Origin: Nemopilema nomurai
Taxonomy: Eukaryota; Cnidaria; Scyphozoa; Rhizostomeae; Rhizostomatidae
Length of the DNA: 64,000 nucleotides
Direction: 5' to 3'
Assembly: GCA_003864495.1 (NCBI GenBank)
Contig: ML133382.1
Coordinates: 538,727 to 602,726, forward strand
Positions within the stretch are counted from its first letter, which is position 1. Each line of letters opens with the position of its first letter. The notes beneath the pieces are model-generated. The model was not told where the DNA came from and did not search any database. It was given only the letters and a program-made list of their open reading frames with translations. The position numbers and the translations under genes are program-made. This document shows positions 48,466-59,494 of the stretch, piece after piece.

Positions 48466-49627
48466 TGGGTGTGACTCAAATATCAACGCAGACTAGGACA
48501 ATAAAATACTGCACAGACAGCCAGCCAAGCGGACTTAGATATGGAGAAATGAAATCGATTTACTGTTGCCTTTAAGTGCCACCGCTTTTAATTTTCCTCG
48601 GCGCCTTTCTTATGTTACTTCTACTCCACCTGAATGCAGCATCTACTGTATCCAGCCTATAAATCCAGCCTCTTGGTTACATATTTCTCAGGGCCAATTG
48701 CTACAGTATCTTTTGATCAATCTTTGGTACCATCCCGTTTGGATATTGTAACGCTGTCTGCTTTCGTTACGTCCCATTTCCGGCATAGCTATGCTTGTGT
48801 GAGCATATTTCACGTATTGAGCATTTATTGTTTGCAGTAATTCACAACAGGAGCCAATTAATGCCATCGTAATTTAAAAAATAGTCCCGAATGCCGAGTG
48901 ATGGACAAGACTTCATGGCTAGTTTTTCACAAGTCCCTTGGAAGTGTATTTGCTTGTTTGCATGGAGTAGGTAAGAGGGTCTGAGATCGGTTCCTCGGAA
49001 CCAGTCTTTGTATTTCCGCCCTGCATTTTCAAGCACTTCCAATAACCTTTTAAGGAGCCTCTATACCGGCTGCATTGAATTAAATATATTGCCGGTCCCA
49101 GTAATCTCTCTATTATGAGCATCAATCGTCTTTGCAAAATGGAATCGGCCGCCTCTTGGTCCTCGGAAATGTAAATGACCCTATAATCCTATGTAATCCT
49201 ACACAGGTGCGAAGTGTTACTCGGTTTTAGTGTTGGTTGACTTTACAAGATGGTCATCAAGGGGTGGACAACTTTATCAACCTAGATGAGTTACAGTGGA
49301 ATCGTATTGTTCAGAAAGAAATGAAATTGAAGATTGACACGAAATAAAAACACTGTCAAGTAAAATGGTACAGGATCTGGTTCTTGGAGAAACGATTTCG
49401 GTAATTAGATTGTGAAAAGCACCTGCCGCTGACGTGATGCCGCTGACGTGATGCCGCCGACGTGATTTCGCCGACGTGATGCCGCTCAAAAGGAATCAAC
49501 TCCTAAAAACGCGTTCAAATTTCAATTGCTGGTGGTTGCTTGGAATGGAGCATGCAATTAGCTTTGGAGCAATGTGACAAGTCTCCACCATCAGACAAGA
49601 AGTGACTTTTTGCGACTAGAGACTATC
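48466..49627. other. Region upstream of lectin gene B
   Basis: Unique sequence with no supported exon. Its last 200 bp contain TGACGTGA tandem repeats (listed), about 140 bp before the start codon of gene B. Confidence 0.5.
49426..49486. promoter_or_regulatory. Four TGACGTGA-type tandem units upstream of lectin gene B
   Basis: Four consecutive 13-15-bp units, CGCTGACGTGATGC and variants (CCGACGTGAT), end about 140 bp upstream of the gene B ATG. The core TGACGTGA resembles CREB/ATF-type bZIP half-site combinations. Whether it is a promoter element or a plain minisatellite cannot be told from sequence alone. Confidence 0.4.
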
Positions 49628-51589
49628 ATGGCCTATCTATTACACATTATGTAAGTTGTTTAAGCATCAACAGTTAAGTCTCTTTAGAGCTCTTTGCTTT
49701 TGCCATCATAGCCAAGTTTAAATTCCAGCTAATTAAGCAATTAAACGATTCCATTTGATTCGCCTAGGTTCACGCTGTTTATCTGGATGCAACCAAGCCT
49801 GGGCCATATATTAAGGCTACCGTGCAAGAGCTATGGCAACTTTAGCATAAAGAAGATGGGGTTCGCCCTAAACGGCCATGTGTTGTTTTCCATTCAAGTA
49901 TCGACTGTTGAAGAATGCAAACTGCAATGCTTGCATCATCCCTTGTGCAGCTCAGTGAACTGGAAGGTGCCATCTGGGGACATCAATTGCCAGATCAACG
50001 AGAAATCGACAGAAAACCCGTTCGATCAAGTTGCTCTATCTTCTTCATCTGAATGGACCTACCTGACAACTAACTACAGCGAGGAAAATGTAAGTTGCCA
50101 CCCCACCAATCTTCCGTGTACGATTTGTCTCGCCTTCTAGAACTTCTAAAAAATGTTCGTCTGTGGCCTGTTTGACGTTACAACAACACCCTTACAGTTC
50201 TTTGATAGTTGTGCTAAACGTTATGCATGCCTATTCTCTGTTTGGTTTTAGCATTCTGTTTGGTGTTCCAGTTCGGAATAATGATCTTGGTGATATGTGA
50301 TCTTTTTTCATTAGATTGGTGATATGTGTAACGCCAAGAATCCCTGTCCCATTGGTCACAAATGTATGGATACCTGCTTCTGTCCAGGATATCAGTGCCA
50401 AAACACTACTAAAGGTACATTACACTCAAAGCTCTTATGAGTTATGTACTATTACATAAAAGACGTAATGTGTTAACCAAGGTCTTTCTTATTCATTGTC
50501 TTGTTTCAATTGCGGGTATGACGTGAGGTATTTAGGAAAAATTGGTTTAAGGCGTCTATGACCAACAAATTTGGTAACGTTGAAAGTGAATTATTCGATG
50601 GAACTTAAAAACTATTTGTTACTTTTTAGATTGGGATTTGATTTTATTTGCTTGAAACATTGTTTTGCACAGTGAGCGTGTTTTTAAGTGGGTGTTTACG
50701 GATTTCATTCCTGTGCGTTTGAGACTATATGAGAGAGCCGACAATGGTGTATTCTGTTGGTTATAATTAAATTGTATTCTTGATAATCACGCAGAATCAT
50801 GCACTAGTATATTACTGTATGACATTTTTATGAGATGAATTATATCTAGTATCAATCTCTGAAAAAGTGGCTGTTTTACAGCACTTGTTTTAAACTAGAC
50901 GTTATTTATAATCATTTCCATTTTCTTTCCAATGAAAAGATGCAGACAGTTGTCAGAGCCTTCACAACTTGGGCTTCAGGGAAGATAGGAAGTACGAAAT
51001 CTATCGACCAGACATCGCTATCTTTCCAGTCAGATGCGACATGACAACAGACGGAGGTGGATGGATCGTGTTTCAGCGCCGTGTTGATGCCAGCGTCGAC
51101 TTCTTCCGAGGTTGGAATGACTACAAGCAAGGATTTGGAGACATGAATGGCAACTTTTGGTTGGGACTGGAGAAGCTGCACAAGCTGGCAGCTCCAGGGA
51201 AGGGAGCGATTCTTCGGGTCGACTTGAAGCACATGGATGTCGCAGAGAAGAAGTATGCTACTTATAGTTTGTTTGAGATATCAGGGGAATCGGATGGCTA
51301 TCGACTGAAAGTTGGAGGGTTCTCTGGGGATGCTGGAGATGCCTTGAAGTATCATAACAATATGATGTTTTCCACAAAGGACAGGGATAACGATATGGCC
51401 CCGCTCAGCAACTGCGCACTGGCATATAAAGGAGCTTGGTGGCAAAACACGTGCTTTTCTTCAAGTTTGAATGCTTTGTACCCCCTGTCTAGTACCAGCA
51501 CCCGAATGTATGATTACATTACCTGGTTAACTATTCATAATAAACTTGGCGGAGTAACATTTTCTGAGATGAAAATTAGATACAGATAG
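49628..51589 (+). CDS. Lectin gene B: signal peptide, PAN, EGF-like, fibrinogen-related domain
   Basis: Exons 49628-49650, 49768-50089, 50315-50414, 50940-51589; 364 aa. Exon 1 (MAYLLHI) and the hydrophobic start of exon 2 form the signal peptide. The PAN exon and its following intron are nearly identical to gene A. The EGF-like exon gains three codons (ending QNTTK, a potential N-glycosylation site NTT). In the fibrinogen domain the calcium loop reads STKDRDND, and the pocket reads CALAYKGAWWQNTCFSSSLN. The last 45 residues diverge strongly from A (R-M-Y-D-Y-I-T-W). The usual Tyr in WWY of the pocket is Gln here, suggesting altered ligand preference (inference). A 3' AATAAA is at 51947. Confidence 0.87.
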
Positions 51590-51946
51590 AGATTTCAAAC
51601 AGCTGAAAGCCAGTTTACACGATCAAATTCAAGTAAAATTTGCATCAATTGAAACCACATGATCACTAACTGCGATTGTGTAAACGGTCTTTAAAATTGC
51701 TTGAACCTTGACGGAGCAACAACAGCGATCAAATAGAATGGCGGAATTCCTTCAAAGGCACCGAATGTTTCACATTTGCGACAAAAGATGGGAAAATTGG
51801 AGTTCTCGCAGTAACCTCTCAAATCAGTAAACCGCGTTTTGCTCCTTTCAACAACAAAATCATAGTGATCCAATTTTACAACATGACAGATTAATTGCTG
51901 TCCTCTTTTTAATCGAATCGTGTAGTGAAGATTTGCATACACTGGA

Positions 51947-51952
51947 AATAAA
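51947..51952 (+). terminator. Candidate poly(A) signal for lectin gene B
   Basis: AATAAA 358 bp after the gene B stop codon. Confidence 0.35.
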
Positions 51953-53203
51953 CTTCAAAGAGCTTGGCTTGCGAGAACCATGCACTATATGTTATGTTTT
52001 GTGAAAATGACGTGCGAAACAGCAATTTCCTATGTGCAAAGAAGTGCAAGGATTTAGTGCTTAAACTATGAAATAGCTACATGTTAAGCAATATATTTAA
52101 GTTGTAATGATGTGCATTATTTGTACAGGGTAAGTTCCTTACACGTATGCTAGAACGTATTGCTACCAACACTTGCCCTATTCCAAATTAAGAAAACATT
52201 GTATTTCAATTTATTGATAGTAGTACTATTACGATGCATAACGAATTTACAGGGTATTCACAAGGAATCTTTTCAATAACAATATGGAGGTAACAGAAGT
52301 CACTTCAATCTAGCACAAGTTCATTGTAATAGTGGTATCCTTGAAGCTAAAATCATTTGTTCATAATTGTCTCAGTTTTCAGTTTATTTTTGGCTGAACT
52401 GAAAAAGTATTCGCACATAAAAACACGTGCAAAGGAATAAATTTACTTCAAAAAATTGCAAAGCTTGAGCAAGTCTGTAATTCTAGAAACGAGATCTGGC
52501 TCCTTTTTGTCGCTGACCTTATAAACATGCCTCAAAGTTCAATAAACAACGGCATACAATTTAGAGCCATTTTTGATACAAACTTCACCGAACCCACACA
52601 ATTGGGTTCTGTCAGTTGTTTATGACTTTTTCTAGCTTGTATATGTTGGCGAAACAACTTTGAATGAAAGCTATGCATTAAGTTTAACTGAGGATGAGTC
52701 TGGATGTAAACAGGTGAAGATATGCAAGAAGTGGATCCCCACAGTCTAGTAGCAGGATGGAATCGACAGGATGTAAACAGGTGAAGAGATGCAAGAAGTG
52801 GATCCCCACAGTCTAGTAGCAGGATGGAATCGACAGGATGTAAACAGGTGAAGAGATGCAAGAAGTGGACCCCCACAGTCTAGTAGCAGGATGGAAGCGA
52901 GAAGTACTTGGTCTCCAGCAAGCTACACTTATCGGTCTTGCTTAATTATTCATCGGAGCTAAAACTGACGTCGACAAAGTGGGGGTGATTTTGCAATCAG
53001 CAGCAATCGAATGAATAGTGGCACTGCAGTGAACTGGAAAGGAGTGATTGTAATGGCACCAGCAATAGCACGGCATGAATAGTAACTTGAAGAGCGAGTG
53101 CGAGAAACAGGCAGCTATTCACCACTTGCTATATACAACAGATGGATAGCTAAATGAAATATATGATGAAATAGCAGATATACCTTAGTATCTCCAGCAA
53201 ATA
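51953..53203. other. Region between lectin genes B and C
   Basis: No supported exon before 53204. It contains a 67-bp minisatellite (52702-52897). Confidence 0.55.
52702..52897. repeat. 67-bp minisatellite, ~2.9 copies
   Basis: Copies start at 52702, 52769 and 52836 (each GGATGTAAACAGGTGAAG…), differing at only a few bases. The high identity implies recent duplication. Confidence 0.92.
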
Positions 53204-55777
53204 ATGAATGCTGCCTTGCAGTTTGCGTAAGTACCTTTTAGAATCTTTGATCACAAACATTGATACTCTTTTTTAGTAGAAGTTGGCAATTTTTTCCGAT
53301 ATCAGGTTGATTAGTACTTTATTGCATATTGCTTGCTTTCTATATAGCAATCAAATGGTTTTCTTGACCTAAACAGATACTTGCTTATCACTTGGATGTA
53401 CGTGAGCCTTGGCTACATAGTAAGGCTGCCATGCAAGACGTATGGGAATTTCAGCGTCAAAAAGCTAAACCTTACATTAAATGGCCATGTGTTGACGTCA
53501 TTTCAAACCCAGACTGTTGGAGAATGCGAACAGCAATGCTTGAATCATCCTCTGTGCAGCTCACTAAACTGGAAGGTGCCCTCTGGGGACGTTAATTGCC
53601 AGATCAACGACAAATCGACAGAAAACCCGTTCGATCAAGTTGCTCTGTCTCCCTCGGCTGGATGGATCTATAAAACGACGAATTATAAGGAGCAAAACGT
53701 GAGTTGACTTCTTTCAAGCTTCAAATCTTCATTAGAATTCGAAGGCAGAATGATATGCAAACATATATCTGCATCGCTAATTCATGTTGGCTTGAGAACA
53801 TACAGAAGTGTAAATCAGAATGTTTTGGAACATTTGGAATACGAAGTAGCAGGGAATGAAATTATTGCCGGATCATTAGGTTTCTGCTTGGAAAATTTGT
53901 TCAATCTTCTCGCGTGTTCTTGCCTTGTAGATAGGTCCGCTGTGCCAATCTTTGAAGCCTTGCCGCAAAAGACAGACGTGCACAGATTCCTGCGGCTGTC
54001 CTGGGTATCACTGCCACTTTAATAACGTGGGTGAGTATCGATGATCAATAGTTGTTATAAAGGATATGCCATGTAATCCTGATGACATTTTCAAAAGGGG
54101 GATGTTGAAACGGGGCATCGCCTTCTAATGTGCAGAGAGGCTCCTCTGATCTGTTGCTCCCTATCCCTTCATCAATTTGGTTAGTCTGATCGGTGTTTGT
54201 ATATATATACACATATTTCACTTTCTGCTTGGGTGAGATCTTGAGCTTTTCTCAAGTTCCTATTCTTCTTTGCAATAAAAAGTTTCAAACGGTGTCGTTG
54301 TTTTCCACTCTCGCATCTCCTTACAATTTGCTTTCTAACTGCATTTCACATGAAAAGCCCAAGAGAATCTTTCATTCTGTTTTATTAATTTTCCAGCTCA
54401 ATTTCGATTCATCGGTCCTTGATAATCAAGACGAGCCGGAGAACCTTGTTTGTGTACACGCTTCTCAATGGTGTGATGCAAGCAAAATCTTAATTTGTAT
54501 TCTACTAATCCAGTGGCTAGGAATCAGAGGCATCAAATTTTGGGTGTGGTTTCGACCAGATTTGTTCACCCTTAAATCCCATAGTCAGTGAAATACAAGG
54601 CAAAGAAAACAGGGAATGCGTCTCCCCGTAGAATGGTGAAAAGTTCCTTTGGTGAAAAGTAATTTTGGGACTTGTTGGTGAAACTCCGAAAAATTTGTTA
54701 ACGAATAAGCAATACTCTACTGAAAGTCTTTTTCAATTGATAACAAGCACTGTTGTTGTATCATAGCAACAGTGTAGATTCGTACATATCTGGAGTTCGT
54801 ATCACCTTACCCGTATGGTCGTTCGAAAAAGCGCCTTGACAATTCACCCACAGTGGTTTCGTAATAGCTATAACATTGTGTTCTTAATTGCTGAATTATC
54901 AATTTCGAAGAAAAGTAAGAAATTTTTGCCTATGACCAATTATCAATTTTGTAGGAAGGTGGTAATATTTATGAGTTTTGGCTTGGTAAAAAGAAGTCGT
55001 CAGAAAAATAAGGAAATCTTGCATTTTCTAATGTCTAATGTCTGAAGGCTATAAAAAAGCAATAACAATTACGGATCTGAAAAATTAGTGCCAATAAGCC
55101 CTTAGGCTTTAACTATCCTCAATTCAACAGAAACAAGAGACTGTGAAGATATGTACAACTTGGGCTTCAGGGAAGATAAGAAGTACGACATCTATCGACC
55201 AGACATCGGTATCTTCCCAGTCAGATGCGACATGACAACAGACGGGGGTGGGTGGATCGTGTTCCAGCGCCGTGTTGATGCCAGCGTCGACTTCTTCCTA
55301 GATTGGAATGCCTACAAGCAAGGATTTGGAGACATGAATGGCAACTTTTGGTTGGGACTGGAGAAGCTGCACAAGCTGGCAGCTCCAGGGAAGGGAGCGA
55401 TTCTTCGGGTCGACTTGAAGCACATGGATGTCGCAGAGAAGAAGTATGCTACTTATAGTTTGTTTGAGATATCAGGGGAATCGGATGGCTATCGACTGAA
55501 AGTTGGAGGGTTCTCTGGGGATGCTGGAGATGCCTTGAAGTATCATAACAATATGATGTTTTCAACAAAAGACAAGGACCAAGATTTTAAAACCAACAGC
55601 TGTTCCATGACGTATAAAGGAGCTTGGTGGTATAAATGGTGTTACCACTCTAGCCTAAATGGCGTACATCCCTCATCTGAAGGTGAGTCAGAAATAGCCA
55701 GATATATGACATGGAAAGGAATCAAGAATGATTATGGTAAAATTTCATTCTCTGAGATGAAAATCAGGTACCCTTAA
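53204..55777 (+). CDS. Lectin gene C: signal peptide, PAN, EGF-like, fibrinogen-related domain
   Basis: Exons 53204-53226, 53377-53698, 53931-54030, 55131-55777; 363 aa. Exon 1 (MNAALQF) joins AYLLITWMYVSLGYIV, a good signal peptide. The PAN exon keeps the 322-nt length and Cys pattern but differs from A/B (CKTYGNFSVKKL). Exon 3 is easily missed because longer frames overlap it; read in phase it gives CQSLKPC…CTDSCGCPGYHC, with the same six-Cys spacing as A. The fibrinogen domain opens RDCEDMYNLGFRED; the pocket is CSMTYKGAWWYKWCYHSSLN. Downstream sequence and all introns are shared with D. Confidence 0.87.
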
Positions 55778-57960
55778 ACTCCGAAGTACGAAGCCCAGGT
55801 AGCGTTAATTACGTTTTGTATTTAGCATGTATTCAAACACCGGATTTAAAAAGGAGCAGGCGACTTCCGAAAAGCACTATTAGATAGAGAATTCACTTTA
55901 AAATGATGAATCGTGGCAATACTGCTGTTGTCCATTGTTGCTTACTTCGTAGCTGCGAAGGCGACATATGATAACAGCACGTGTCAATCAGTATTAGATG
56001 CACGTGTTATTCTTATATCTTTGTGTAACATATAGATTGTAAGTGTGATCCGAAAGGACTACAACGTTTAGCTACCACGACCATAATAACAACAGTTACT
56101 CGCACAAATTAGCATTCGGCAATGCAACTCACGTGCTAAAAAGATCAATCCGATTGAGAATGGTCTCTTTGATTTAATTCCTACGCGGGGCCCCTAAAAA
56201 TTAAGTTCCTATCTCAGGAAAAACATTTTGGGCTTTCGGTGCATCAGCCCTTGAATTGCCTGAGCAATGACATACTTTATGGTCGGTGTTTGATTCGAGG
56301 GAAAAAACTATCTCAGTTTTTTAACCCGCCAATCATGCTGATACACCTGTCACGCAGTGAATACTGTGTGAAACTTAGCTGGAAGAGAGGGAGAAGGAGG
56401 TGTAGTAGGGGCAGGTAGGGAAAAACAAAGTAACAGAGGGGTGGGACTGGGGGGGAAGAAAGCATATACGTGGTGTGATCCACGTGCTGTGTAGCGGTCA
56501 ATAACCAGATATGCTAAGGCACTGCCTTGTACGATACCATGAGGTAATTAGTACAACAATAGTCAGCAAATTATGATTGACAGTCTTGTGGAGGTGGACG
56601 TGCAGCACGACACGAACCTCCAAATAGTTGTGAGCGCCTTCCCCGCGGGTATTAACTCGAATTAAAGATATTAATTCCCATATAATTTTAGATGTGATTT
56701 ATCACATTTAAAGTTTAAAATATAGTTAAATGCTGTTCTTGGAGATTATATGAATTTTCAGTTGTGTCTTTGCACCTCAAAATATGTCTGAAAAGCTTTT
56801 GTTTATGGAACCAATATCAAAAAGTTCTTTTTCTTGGATTTTAAATGCTCGTAGCAACACCATTTCTAGTGGTATTTCATTATCAAAATAAAAATCTTTC
56901 ACGCCCAAGTATACTAAAGTTTTTGACCATTTATTTCCCATTTTGTAGAATGATTGAAGCTATATCCTTCCAACTTCGTAATGCTTCCTAGGAATTATTT
57001 TAAGTGAACAATTTCCGGCTTCCATTTTCTTACGCTGTTTGTTATTCATTGGGCAATTCGTTTCGAGAATAGGTCGAAAAATCAAAGACGATTTCGGATT
57101 AAATTATTGTGTAGTTTCAGTCGACTTTGTTTGATAGAAAAAAGCAATTCTCCTATTCGGGTTGGCGTTATAGATTTTGTATTTTGGCATCCACGGCTCT
57201 TTCTCAAAAATTAACATCAGAATTGAAATCCTGATCTTTAACTTAGTTTGGACTGAAAACTTCATGTTGTTTGCACCCTCCGGTAGCGAGAGTCTTCATT
57301 TATAATACTTAGAATTTCATGCGATCCTACCGCAATTTGGGACTGCAGTGAAATTTTTTCACTGCACCAGCAAGTTCCATTGGAGTGTATCGGAAAAGCT
57401 AAATTTTCTAGATTGGGTTAATTCGCAGCCTGACTGTTGAAACACTCTGAATTTGTCGGTACGGGCTAATTTTAACATGGAGATTCCATTTCTATGGTCC
57501 ATTTTTGCCATATATGAAGATAAAAAATGGTCACAAAAAAAGTGAATAATATCGCCTAGTAGTTTATATTAACAGCCTCAGCGCAGTGGTACGTCAAACG
57601 TGATGGTACTTTTCTCACGATGTCAGATGATAGCTTGACAGCAACTGTAGTTCTTTCTGCGATTGTACTTTCAATATGATGATACAGTCTTAGCACAATG
57701 ATACTTTCGCCGTGACATTAATTCTACTGTGCTTGTAATTTCACAACGATGTCGTTACATTGGGAATGGGCGTGCCATTTTACATGAGGGAGACAGTTTC
57801 AATCTTGAGTTAAATGACTCCCAGTCAATATTGATATAAATTATTGCTGACTTAGGAAGGTAGGCCTTGCTTCACAGATCGTATTCTTGAGGCGGGGTGA
57901 GTGGCAGGTTTATGCTAAAACATTAGACCAAACAGAGTCGATTTTATGAATAATGAAAGC
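53408..57960 (+). repeat. Tandem segmental duplication, copy 1 (lectin gene C)
   Basis: From within the PAN exon at 53408 onward the sequence matches 59836 onward at a constant offset of 6,428 bp through the stop codon, with very few differences including in introns. Homology continues downstream to at least 57960, with two larger indels. Exon 1 and the sequence left of 53408 are not shared. Confidence 0.93.
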
Positions 57961-59494
57961 AGTAATTTAATCATTTAAGATCCGTTGCTTCAAGTGACTT
58001 CCTCACAAGGTGATTATCCTGCTAGCTTTTTATGTTTGGAACGTTTGGGAGAAGAACACTTCCGGTGGCAGGTCATTCGACAGTCTTGAGCAAGAAGCAC
58101 AAGCATACATGTGGGCAACCAAAGTGACAATGGTCAATGCTTTAATTGATTGGCTTGTAATTCAAATTTCACTTAGAATAGGATCCTATAATTAACTGGT
58201 ACCATTTGGAGATGAATACATATATAATCTTGCTTTATTCGTGCTAAGCTTAATACATTATTTATCAGTCACCTCTATCAGGATCAATGTGAATAAATAT
58301 CACCATCGCTACCACAATCAGCTTCGATTTCTGGCTCAATACGGCAAGGTTGAAGGACCTGCTAAAATCTTTGCAGTCGTTATCACAAATCACAGCATCA
58401 GACAACAACAAATTCAATAAGGAAGTACCAAAACTACTAGGATAATTTCATGGCCTTCTTCTAAAGCAATCATGTTCAACTCTTTCTCCCTCTATCATCT
58501 TCAAAAACATTTAACCTGTCGCTACTGGTACTACTACTAACTACTTAAATGAATGCCATGCAAACTTTTTTAACCCGCGAAGAAGGAACCGATTGGAGCC
58601 TGAATTGGTTTTAATTGATCAAATTTGTTGTCATCAATATAATGTAAGAGGTTGTGAGTAAACAGCATAGCATACGGTAAACGGTACAGCCCAGATCTAA
58701 ACATGAAAGCGATATCCTTTGGCCATTGATTTACCTAAGCTATAATGAATCTTGGCAAAGGAGCATTAACTTTAATTCCTTGCCATTTATGCTAATCTAT
58801 CAACATTTCTGTGGTATACAGTCGGTACTATTAGCAATCAAAGCAAAATTTGTTTTCAGATTTTATACTTTACCACTTTTATAACAGGTCAGGCTTGCTT
58901 TCCCAATGAAATTATGCTTTGCTGAACAGATGTGACAAAAAAGAAGAACAAGTTCATAGCGAACAAAGACAGTTGGCTTCAAAAGATCTGTGCTATAAGT
59001 ATTACATGAAAGAATTCAATTCTTTCTAGGCCATTTTTAATGCAACAGCTAAATTTAGCTTTCATAACAAAGTCAGACAACAGATAAGTTAAAGTTCGGT
59101 TTGAGTTCATGCTTCGAAAGGATTGACAGTTGACAGAATACTTCATACAATACTTAATACTACGTCAAAAGAAGCTAGGTAGTCAGCTTCCAAAATCATC
59201 TTGCATGATCACTTTGCAATGCTTTGAGCACTAAATTTGCTCCAGCTACTAGCAGCATTAAAAGAAATGCAATAAGGCTAACAGCTTCTCTGTGACAAAA
59301 AAGCTGGTCCATTAAATGCATGCTCACCTCAGCAGGTGATGCGCCGCATTTGGAATCACATATTAAGAACGGTGGTGGCCTCGTAGCCGTATTATGAATG
59401 CTTGTTTTTTCTTCCTTGAATAATGTAATGTTTTCAAGAGACAGGTTATATCAACCAAATGCAGAGGGAAAGTGCTAGCCTGATGTGCTCGACA
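55778..59494. other. Region between lectin genes C and D
   Basis: 55778-57960 is the duplicated downstream flank (matches 62206-64000). 57961-59494 has no partner inside the window because the window ends. No supported exon was seen before 59495. A degenerate repeat of GTGATGGTACTTT / CGATTGTACTTT type lies near 57595-57760. Confidence 0.55.
56180..56683. other. ~0.5-kb segment present in copy 1, absent from copy 2
   Basis: The flanks align with 62590-62610, where the segment is missing. It starts CCTACGCGGGGCCCC and has CCCCGCGGGT near its right end, with TTAATTCC close to each boundary. It may be an inserted element in copy 1 or a deletion in copy 2 between short repeats. Confidence 0.7.

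Noticed and set aside
53750..54022. 90-codon frame overlapping exon 3 of gene C.
   Set aside because: The correct frame is a different one: the exon 53931-54030 read in phase gives the six-Cys module with the same spacing as genes A and B.
54193..54591. 132-codon frame repeated at 60621-61019, apparently conserved.
   Set aside because: It is conserved only because it lies in an intron of the recent C/D duplication; composition is not protein-like and splicing of exons 3 and 4 skips it.
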